Shown one piece after another: positions 1-5,076 of a stretch of 7,202 nt of DNA (positions within the stretch are counted from its first letter, which is position 1; each line of letters opens with the position of its first letter). The stretch covers positions 1 to 7,202 of the forward strand of contig JAJRTX010000071.1 in NCBI GenBank assembly GCA_021545665.1, given 5' to 3'. Both the position numbers and the translations under genes were made by a program. The DNA is from Zetaproteobacteria bacterium (lineage in GTDB: Bacteria > Pseudomonadota > Zetaproteobacteria > Mariprofundales > Mariprofundaceae). Below the pieces are notes generated by a model that worked only from the letters and a program-made list of their open reading frames with translations, searched no databases and was not told the origin of the DNA.

Positions 1-575
1 TCGATGAAGTCATGACCGGCTTTCGCGTCGCCCTCGGCGGGGCACAGGGACATTACGGTATCACGCCCGATCTCACCACCCTGGGCAAGGTTATCGGCGG
101 CGGTATGCCGGTAGGCGCATTTGGCGGCAAACGTGAAATCATGGAACAGATTGCCCCGCTGGGGCCGGTCTATCAGGCGGGTACCCTGTCCGGCAATCCC
201 GTGGCCATGGCGGCCGGATTAAAAAATCTGGAGTTGATTTCAAAACCCGGCTTCTTTGATGCAGTCACCGATAAAACCCGTCAACTGGCCGAAGGCCTGC
301 GTCAACGTGCACAGAAGTGTGGTATTCCTCTGGCCATTAATCAGGTAGGCGGTATGTTCGGTTTCTTCTTTACCGATCAGAGCAACATCAGCCGCTTCGA
401 TCAGGTCTGCGCCTGTGATGCAGAGCGATTCAAAAGCTTTTATCACGGCATGCTGGAACAGGGTGTTTACATGGCTCCCTCATCCTATGAAGCTGGTTTT
501 GTTTCCAGTGCGCATACCGATGAGGATCTGGATAAAACATTAGCGGCCGCAGAAACGGTATTCAAAACACTTTAA
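1..575 (+). CDS. hemL: Glutamate-1-semialdehyde 2,1-aminomutase, C-terminal half (5' end outside window)
   Basis: PLP-dependent enzyme of the C5 pathway that converts glutamate-1-semialdehyde to 5-aminolevulinate, the first committed precursor of heme and other tetrapyrroles, in the cytosol. The reading frame is open from the window edge (codon boundary at base 3), so the first visible ATG at 12 is internal. Seen directly: the DEVMTGFR segment, whose Asp holds the PLP pyridine nitrogen in this family, the PDLTTLGK segment whose Lys (codon 87-89) is the Schiff-base lysine, and [16 protein letters not shown] just after. About 190 residues are visible of a usual length near 425, and the C-terminus looks complete and normal. 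The next gene lies 170 bp downstream on the same strand with no obvious functional link. The assignment is firm; related class III aminotransferases lack this exact motif set. Confidence 0.96.
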   Translation, partial: DEVMTGFRVALGGAQGHYGITPDLTTLGKVIGGGMPVGAFGGKREIMEQIAPLGPVYQAGTLSGNPVAMAAGLKNLELISKPGFFDAVTDKTRQLAEGLRQRAQKCGIPLAINQVGGMFGFFFTDQSNISRFDQVCACDAERFKSFYHGMLEQGVYMAPSSYEAGFVSSAHTDEDLDKTLAAAETVFKTL

Positions 576-745
576 TCATTCGGCATTGCCATTGTTCAGC
601 TTATTTTCGTGAAATGGTGAGCTCACGATGATCAGGCTAACAAGATCGAAGCGTAAAGAACGCAGAGGAAAAACAGGACGTCAATCGCCCCTCTGCGATT
701 CTCTGCGCTGAATATCTTTTTTCTGAATCACTTCAACCAGGCGCC
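576..745 (+). other. Intergenic region hemL to dedA-like gene
   Basis: This 170 bp gap contains a perfect 10 bp palindrome GTGAGCTCAC (617-626) nested in a looser TCGTGA/TCACGA pair (607-612 and 623-628), then the CTCTGCG inverted repeat (651-708) and a T-run (717-722). I see no convincing sigma-70 promoter for the downstream gene and no strong Shine-Dalgarno. A 27-codon ATG frame at 628-711 simply runs through the repeat and is not supported as a gene. Confidence 0.5.
651..722 (+). repeat. CTCTGCG-type imperfect inverted repeat, possibly acting as terminator
   Basis: The left arm at 651-668 (GCGTAAAGAACGCAGAGG) and right arm at 690-708 (CCTCTGCGATTCTCTGCGC) are imperfect reverse complements with a core CGCAGAGG/CCTCTGCG of 8 exact pairs and a 21-nt loop. 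The right arm holds CTCTGCG twice. Eight bases later comes TTTTTT (717-722). The motif resembles CTCTGCG/CGCAGAG-rich intergenic repeats that I recall from many proteobacterial genomes; that recollection is not a database result. The T-run makes a role as a hemL terminator possible, although the spacing is long for a classical one. Confidence 0.5.
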
Positions 746-2713
746 ATGTTAGCAGACAACCTGAATACGCTTCTCATCTGGTTGCAACATCATCCGCTAC
801 CCGCGCTGCTGTTTGTTTTTCTGGTGGCCTTTTCTGAATCACTACTCATCGTCGGCCTGATCCTGCCAGGTGCTGCATTGATGGTTGGCTTCGGTGCGCT
901 CATTGCCCTCGGCGCCCTGCCCGCTGAAGCAGTATTGATCTCGTCCATTCTTGGCGCGATTACCGGTGATGGACTCAGCTACTGGCTGGGCTGGCATTAC
1001 AAACAGGCGTTAAAAACACGCTGGCCATTCTCAGCTTATCCCGAGCTATTCCAACGGAGTGAAAAATTTTTTCATCGCCACGGTGGCAAGAGCATCATGC
1101 TGGGGCGCTTCATCGGCCCGCTACGTCCTGTTGTCCCGGCAATTGCCGGCATGCTGGCCATGCCACGCTCGCGTTTTCTTATTATTAATATTGTTTCGGC
1201 CTGCCTCTGGGCGCCATTGTATCTGCTGCCCGGCTATCTGTTTGGTTTATCCATCGACATGGCTTCCGAGTTTGCCGGACGCTTCCTGCTTCTGTTTGCC
1301 ATCGTTGTTAGCGTAATCTGGTTTATTGTTTTCGTCCTGCGCCAGCTTTATCTCCTGCTACTGCCCTATACTGACAGAATTTTTTCTCGCCTGCTTATCT
1401 GGAGCGAACATCATCCCTTCGCCGGTGAAATACCCGCGGCGATCGTTAATCCCAGGCATCGTGAAATTCGTGGCCTCAGTCTGCTAGCGCTAATGCTGTT
1501 ACTGAGCAGCGGCCTGTTTGTTTTTCTACTTGAAGCGATGCAGATCCCACTGTTTAACAACACCAGTCTGCTTCTTCAAAATGCCGTGCTGGAACTGCAT
1601 AACCCGCCTTTCAACATATTAATGCAGGCACTGGTACGACTGGCTGAACCGATACCTGCGCTATTGTGTGCAGCCATCACCCTGCTCTGGCTATTACTGA
1701 ATGACCGCCACAGGCATAAACTGATTATTCAGCATCTTTTAGCCGTTCCGCTCTTTCCTCTACTGCTCATGCTACTGCCCGAAGGATCAACGCGGATATT
1801 TTCTCCTGCTGCCATTCTGGCGCTATCCCTGTATGGCTTCTTATTGATAGCACTGGCTCGAGACATGACTAGCCGCTGGCGGAAACGTTTCTATGCCGGC
1901 AGTGTATCCCTGCTCATGCTGATCATGTTTGCCCGCTTCTATCCGGGACAAATTCCGCTGTTTCAATTATTTGCAGAATTATCACTGACCAGCATCTGGG
2001 TCTCGGCACTGGGCATTGCCTATCGCCGCCACGCCCTGCAATACCAACTAAAGCAGAACAAACATAAATTGCTGTTCACGCTTTTTCTGCTTCTCATTAT
2101 CTATCCGCTTATCGACTGGCCACCTTCAGCACCGCAGAAACAGACTATTGCGGCAGAAATACTCATGGAAGAGCAACACTGGCTGGAAAGTGGCTGGCAA
2201 ACGCTGGACAGCTATCGTCATGATCTGCGCGATAAATATCGCTTTCCCATGAACCTGCAATGGGCAGATTCCCTTGCCGCTATTCAACATCAATTAGCTG
2301 AGCGGGGCTGGCAGTTAGTTGAGAGGAAACCGATACAATATTTTAACTGGCTGAAAACCAGTTCACCTGTCATGCAGTTACCCATCCCCCCTAATGTTCA
2401 TCATGGCCGCTATGAAACACTGGCAATGATAAAATATGTCGAAGCTGAAAACCGTATTCAAATCATTCGCCTTTGGCCTGCCGCTATCCGGCTCACGGAT
2501 GCAGAGGGCAAACATACACCTCTATGGATTGGGTCCGTTTCATATCTCGAGCCGGTAAGGCGTTTCTGGATTCGCTACCTGCATACCGGACAGAACTTTA
2601 ACCTGTCGATACAAGCGTTTAGCTTAGAGGAAGATTACTATGTCAGGATCAAACAGAGAGAACAAAAAACAGACGACTGGGATGGCAGAGTATTACTAAT
2701 ATCGCGAAAGTAA
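746..2713 (+). CDS. DedA-family membrane protein fused to a PAP2-like and an LssY-like C-terminal domain
   Basis: A 655-residue inner-membrane protein. Residues about 15-200 form a DedA (VTT/SNARE-associated) domain: FSESLLIVGLILPG with Glu31, GAITGDG with Asp75, and GRFIGPLRPVVPAIAG (120-135) with Arg121 and Arg127, matching the acidic and arginine residues important in E. coli DedA proteins. DedA proteins act in membrane homeostasis and include polyprenyl-phosphate and phospholipid translocases. Residues about 245-430 are hydrophobic and laid out like a PAP2 phosphatase, but the three catalytic motifs are absent. Residues about 460-655 resemble the LssY C-terminal domain (NLQWADSL, ERGW, LPIPPNVHHGR, IIRLWPA, PLWIGSV). 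The three-part order is known for bifunctional DedA/PAP2 proteins. No strong ribosome site precedes the ATG (only CCAGG, 4 nt away); the start is chosen because the hydrophobic DedA N-terminus begins soon after it. The substrate is unknown. Confidence 0.88.
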   Translation: MLADNLNTLLIWLQHHPLPALLFVFLVAFSESLLIVGLILPGAALMVGFGALIALGALPAEAVLISSILGAITGDGLSYWLGWHYKQALKTRWPFSAYPELFQRSEKFFHRHGGKSIMLGRFIGPLRPVVPAIAGMLAMPRSRFLIINIVSACLWAPLYLLPGYLFGLSIDMASEFAGRFLLLFAIVVSVIWFIVFVLRQLYLLLLPYTDRIFSRLLIWSEHHPFAGEIPAAIVNPRHREIRGLSLLALMLLLSSGLFVFLLEAMQIPLFNNTSLLLQNAVLELHNPPFNILMQALVRLAEPIPALLCAAITLLWLLLNDRHRHKLIIQHLLAVPLFPLLLMLLPEGSTRIFSPAAILALSLYGFLLIALARDMTSRWRKRFYAGSVSLLMLIMFARFYPGQIPLFQLFAELSLTSIWVSALGIAYRRHALQYQLKQNKHKLLFTLFLLLIIYPLIDWPPSAPQKQTIAAEILMEEQHWLESGWQTLDSYRHDLRDKYRFPMNLQWADSLAAIQHQLAERGWQLVERKPIQYFNWLKTSSPVMQLPIPPNVHHGRYETLAMIKYVEAENRIQIIRLWPAAIRLTDAEGKHTPLWIGSVSYLEPVRRFWIRYLHTGQNFNLSIQAFSLEEDYYVRIKQREQKTDDWDGRVLLISRK

Positions 2714-2719
2714 AACCGT

Positions 2720-4219
2720 TCAGGAAATATCGGTAACTTCCTGCTCAGCATCGATGGCTTTTTCAACGACCTTGCTGATCTCAATACGATTGCGACCGAG
2801 ACGTTTGGCCGTATAGAGCGCATCATCTGCACTCTGGATGAAACTACTGGCCGATTCACCGGGAACAAACGGCGCCAGCCCGGCTGAGAAAGTCGGTACC
2901 TGAATCTTGGTGCCATTATAACCACAGATTTGTCCAGCAGCCTGACGCCGAACTTTATGTAGCGCGGCCATCGCACCTTTCACATCGGTATTCGGCAAGA
3001 CAACGGCAAACTCCTCACCACCATAACGCGCCACCATATCGTGATGACGAAAAGTAGTGAGAATATCCTCAGCATAGCAGCAGAGTACGGCGTCCCCTAC
3101 GGCATGACCATATTTGTCGTTGATGGCCTTGAAGTAATCCAGGTCGATAATCACCAATGCCAGATCTGCGCCATAGCGTTTGGTACGACTCATTTCATCT
3201 TCCAGCCTGCGCAGGAAGGCACGCCGGTTGGGCAACTCAGTCAGCTCATCGGTCATACTGAGCAGGCGCACGCGCGCCAGTTCGTCACTAAGCTTACGAC
3301 TATCCACTTCGATCATCTTCAGATAATCTTTGGTTTCTTCCAGTTTCTCCGCCATCGCATCGTGCGACTCGTTGAGTGAATCGATATCTTCGATCAGGCA
3401 CTGCCGCAAAACATCAATTTCACTGATAGATTCGGCTTCATCCAGTCCCTGACGAACGACATGCAACATTTCACCAAACTGCTGGTTCTGTTCAATCGTT
3501 TCATTGATATGCTTACTCAGCATCGACTGAACTTTTTCCGTATCCCGATACTGGCTGCTGAGATACTGGCGATAAGTTGAGGTCAATCGTTCTTCAGTAT
3601 CCTTGCCTTCATCCGGCAACAGATCATCGATCATGCCTTCAATCGCTTTTTTCTGCACCCGAACAGAATCAGGTTTATCGCTAAACTCAGATTCTGTGAA
3701 ATCCCGTTCCGGCTCCAGTGCCGCACTCTGCTCAGTGCTGACATAGCCATTGTTCTCGACTTCATCGTCGCTGTAATAACTTAATACAGGCTCCAGTGTG
3801 TTTTTCAGCACCGATTCATCCAGCATGTCCATGCGCCCAAGGTGCATGCTAAATATATTCATATGCTTGCGCAGGCCCTTGAGCGTCGTCGTCGTCAATG
3901 GCAACTGTAACTGTTTATAGATCAGTTTTGCATGAATATGCATGGATGTCCCTGGCTTGAGGTGACGAATATATCCGCCAAGGAAAAGCCGCAGCCAGTG
4001 ACGGTAAAGCTGTTCGCGCTCGTCAAAGTCCTGTTCATTTTCACGCAGAATGCGTTCAAGTTGTGAATAAAGGACAGAGCCAGAACCGGTACTTTTCAAT
4101 TCATCAAGCAAGCCCAGCAGGGATTGAGACTGCATAGACAATGATTGACCTGCCGGGACAGTTTCTGTTCCGGCTAGCAAATCTTTTGGTGGCTTTAGCC
4201 TGTTTTTATCAGATTGCAC
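2720..4219 (-). CDS. Soluble diguanylate cyclase (GGEEF) with unrecognised N-terminal region
   Basis: Predicted to make cyclic di-GMP from two GTP in the cytosol; no membrane segment or signal peptide is visible. The 499 residues split into an unrecognised helical-looking N-terminal region (about 30-150), an acidic Ser/Glu-rich linker (about 150-185), a charged, probably coiled-coil stretch (about 205-320), and a GGDEF domain (about 320-482). Catalytic features are complete: DELTELPNRRAF (324-335), metal-binding Asp359 in IIDLDYFKAIND, GH at 371-372, and GGEEF at 400-404. RHHD (391-394) sits exactly five residues before it, so the product-inhibition I-site is intact. The start is GTG (4217-4219), supported by a strong AAGGGGGGGAG ribosome site directly upstream; the next in-frame Met is residue 29. 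The gene converges on the DedA-type gene with a 6 bp gap and diverges from the small-ORF cassette. The signal sensed is unknown. Confidence 0.93.
   Translation of the reverse strand: MQSDKNRLKPPKDLLAGTETVPAGQSLSMQSQSLLGLLDELKSTGSGSVLYSQLERILRENEQDFDEREQLYRHWLRLFLGGYIRHLKPGTSMHIHAKLIYKQLQLPLTTTTLKGLRKHMNIFSMHLGRMDMLDESVLKNTLEPVLSYYSDDEVENNGYVSTEQSAALEPERDFTESEFSDKPDSVRVQKKAIEGMIDDLLPDEGKDTEERLTSTYRQYLSSQYRDTEKVQSMLSKHINETIEQNQQFGEMLHVVRQGLDEAESISEIDVLRQCLIEDIDSLNESHDAMAEKLEETKDYLKMIEVDSRKLSDELARVRLLSMTDELTELPNRRAFLRRLEDEMSRTKRYGADLALVIIDLDYFKAINDKYGHAVGDAVLCCYAEDILTTFRHHDMVARYGGEEFAVVLPNTDVKGAMAALHKVRRQAAGQICGYNGTKIQVPTFSAGLAPFVPGESASSFIQSADDALYTAKRLGRNRIEISKVVEKAIDAEQEVTDIS
2721..2743 (-). 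terminator. Weak hairpin at the diguanylate cyclase stop codon
   Basis: CAGGAA (2721-2726) and TTCCTG (2738-2743) form a 6 bp stem with an 11-nt loop inside the last codons of the cyclase gene. Read on the - strand it is followed by AACGG and then TTTT. It is short and the T-run is offset, so it is at best a weak terminator; the 6 bp gap between the converging genes leaves no room for another. Confidence 0.22.
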
Positions 4220-4231
4220 TCTCCCCCCCTT
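4220..4231 (-). promoter_or_regulatory. Strong Shine-Dalgarno deciding the GTG start of the diguanylate cyclase
   Basis: On the - strand AAGGGGGGGAG ends one base before the GTG at 4217-4219. The purine-rich core and its position directly upstream support the GTG rather than the internal ATG at residue 29. The run of seven G is length-variable by nature and could slip, though it lies outside the coding frame. Confidence 0.65.
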
Positions 4232-4258
4232 GCAACCTTTCGTCTATGGCTTTTCAGG

Positions 4259-4286
4259 ATTTTATTTTTCTACTACGGCGGTTCAA
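4259..4286 (-). promoter_or_regulatory. Candidate sigma-70 promoter of the diguanylate cyclase
   Basis: On the - strand TTGAAC (4281-4286) and TAAAAT (4259-4264) are separated by 16 bp. These match the consensus -35 and -10 hexamers at 4/6 and 5/6 positions. Transcription would start near 4252 and give a leader of about 30 nt that includes the Shine-Dalgarno at 4221-4231. The position is well suited to the gene; the evidence is pattern matching only. Confidence 0.5.
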
Positions 4287-4340
4287 GAATGAACGCTCAG
4301 GCGAAAGAAAAATTAAATTATTCCAGCTTGCCTGTATTTT

Positions 4341-4383
4341 CCACAGCCACTTTCTAAATAACAGAAAGACATTATGTCTGTGG
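4341..4383. repeat. Nested inverted repeats, possible operator or structured RNA
   Basis: The outer arms are CCACAG (4341-4346) and CTGTGG (4378-4383). Inside lies CTTTCT-aaataac-AGAAAG (4350-4368), overlapped by a near-palindrome AGACAT-T-ATGTCT (4367-4379). The structures lie upstream of the candidate cyclase promoter, so they would act as DNA sites for that gene unless transcribed from elsewhere. Confidence 0.4.
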
Positions 4384-4505
4384 GCTGCCAATGCTTCAGT
4401 GGTTAATATCTTACCATTCCCCCTAAATAATATCCCGCAAAAACAACGAATTTTGTACAAATAATCAACAATCCAATGTAAACGGAAATCAATATGTCTT
4501 TTATA

Positions 4506-4538
4506 ACAAGGTGTTACAATCACAAGGTCATATTGTAA
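4506..4538. repeat. TTACAAT-N11-ATTGTAA inverted repeat with ACAAGGT direct repeats
   Basis: A perfect 7 bp inverted repeat (4514-4520 and 4532-4538, 11 bp apart) is interleaved with two copies of ACAAGGT (4506-4512 and 4522-4528). A related copy, ACAAAGGTCAT, lies at 4580-4590, compared with ACAAGGTCAT at 4522-4531. The centre-to-centre spacing of the arms is 18 bp, slightly under two helical turns, which suits a dimeric regulator. No known consensus was recognised. Confidence 0.4.
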
Positions 4539-4561
4539 TTTAATAGAATTCTCTAACTGAA

Positions 4562-4591
4562 CATGACTTTCGATATAGGACAAAGGTCATG
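4562..4591 (+). promoter_or_regulatory. Inverted repeat just upstream of the small ORF's ribosome site
   Basis: CATGACTTT (4562-4570) pairs with AAAGGTCATG (4582-4591) with one bulged G and an 11-nt loop. It ends 5 nt before the GGGG ribosome site (4597-4600) of the small ORF. In RNA it would form a hairpin next to the ribosome site; in DNA it could be an operator. Which is the case cannot be told from the sequence. Confidence 0.35.
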
Positions 4592-4605
4592 GATTTGGGG
4601 TAAAA

Positions 4606-4728
4606 ATGATGCTATTAAAAAATAATGCAACAAAAACCCCGCCAGCCTGTCTTAATATTTGGGAAGTTCGTCTGATAAATGGTGATTTAGAACATGCGAT
4701 TATGAAAAACAAGGTTAAGAAACAATGA
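4606..4728 (+). CDS. Small ORF, 40 codons, translationally coupled to the next gene
   Basis: An ATG ATG start at 4606 is preceded by GGGG (4597-4600) at a good spacing of 5 nt. The frame ends with TGA at 4726-4728, which overlaps the next gene's ATG (4725-4727) as ATGA, the classical arrangement for translational coupling. The product would be a 40-residue peptide that starts MMLLKNN, has one Cys and one Trp in PACLNIWEVRLINGDL, and ends lysine-rich (MKNKVKKQ). I recognise no family and see no membrane segment or signal peptide. It could be a real small protein, a leader that controls translation of the following gene, or chance; the ribosome site plus the exact overlap favour one of the first two. 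Confidence 0.42.
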   Translation: MMLLKNNATKTPPACLNIWEVRLINGDLEHAIMKNKVKKQ

Positions 4729-5075
4729 GCAGTATTACCCCTCCCGCTGATGATGCCGGTCTGCAGTCTCTACGTCAAAGTAACAGGACAACAACAGGTG
4801 TTGCATCCGTATCTTCCGTTCCAGCAAAGCCGGCCATTCATCAATCACCCAACGCGACAACAGCAGATAGCTTACGGATCAAAAGACATCGGCTGGTTGA
4901 ACGCCGCAATGAAAATCGTCGCAAACAGAAACAGAAAGTGCTGCTTGATACACGCAGCCATCATGATCGTAGAACAGGTGAACGCCGAAGTTTAGAAGAT
5001 AAAAACTCAGTAAATAAACATTCAGCAGAGGAAGGAAAAAGCACACCGACACGTGGAGTGAATATCAAGGTATGA
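4725..5075 (+). CDS. Arginine-rich hypothetical protein, 116 residues
   Basis: Function unknown. The N-terminal 50 residues are rich in Ser, Thr, Ala and Pro and look disordered. A strongly basic core follows with two Arg clusters: RIKRHRLVERRNENRR (51-66) and DTRSHHDRRTGERR (75-88), joined by a Lys/Gln stretch and VLL. The tail (89-116) is polar. Sixteen of the 38 residues from 51 to 88 are Arg or Lys, suggesting binding to a nucleic acid, nucleotide or acidic partner. The RRxxxRR spacing recalls the RxxxR part of PilZ domains, but no PilZ beta-barrel or (D/N)xSxxG motif is present. The ATG overlaps the stop of the small ORF, and AAGG (4711-4714) lies 10 nt upstream. The gene meets the GGDEF-EAL gene tail to tail with one base between the stops. 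Another open frame inside it (4750-4995) has no support. Confidence 0.7.
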   Translation: MSSITPPADDAGLQSLRQSNRTTTGVASVSSVPAKPAIHQSPNATTADSLRIKRHRLVERRNENRRKQKQKVLLDTRSHHDRRTGERRSLEDKNSVNKHSAEEGKSTPTRGVNIKV

Positions 5076-5076
5076 T

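Larger units (their letters stand above)
4232..4605. other. AT-rich divergent control region rich in palindromes and short repeats
   Basis: This gap between the diguanylate cyclase and the small-ORF cassette is visibly richer in A and T than the genes around it. It contains a nested stem (4341-4383), a palindrome TTTGTACAAA (4452-4461), an inverted repeat TTACAAT-N11-ATTGTAA (4514-4538), ACAAGGT direct repeats and an inverted repeat just before the small ORF. TATAAC (4502-4507) and TAGAAT (4544-4549) look like -10 boxes but lack a good -35, so no + strand promoter can be assigned. A 109-codon open frame on the - strand (4254-4583) shows no recognisable domain or ribosome site and is taken as chance. 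Confidence 0.55.

Noticed and set aside
628..711. 27-codon ORF between hemL and the DedA-type gene
   Set aside because: It has no ribosome site and is made largely of the CTCTGCG repeat.
1059..1316. 85-codon + frame inside the DedA-type gene
   Set aside because: It lies wholly within a confident gene in another frame, and its Cys/Arg/Ser-rich product is typical of an out-of-frame shadow.
3041..3379. 112-codon + frame opposite the GGDEF domain
   Set aside because: It lies antisense to strongly conserved GGDEF coding sequence; the open frame follows from that codon use.
4453..4482. Sigma-70 promoter TTGTAC-N18-TGTAAA for the small-ORF cassette
   Set aside because: Both hexamers are weak, the spacer is long, and the -35 is part of a palindrome; it is not enough to call.
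4254..4583. 109-codon open frame on the - strand in the divergent gap
   Set aside because: It has no recognisable domain, an odd composition for a bacterial protein, no clear ribosome site, and it runs across the palindromes and the candidate cyclase promoter.
4232..4605. c-di-GMP (GEMM) riboswitch ahead of either divergent gene
   Set aside because: A conserved GEMM core, with its A-rich and tetraloop/receptor features, was not seen on either strand.
4750..4995. 81-codon alternative frame inside the Arg-rich gene
   Set aside because: It has no ribosome site, and the overlapping frame starting at 4725 has the ATGA coupling and the ordered Arg motifs.
4725..5075. Arg-rich protein as a PilZ domain
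   Set aside because: Only an RxxxR-like pattern is present; there is no (D/N)xSxxG motif and no beta-barrel-like sequence.
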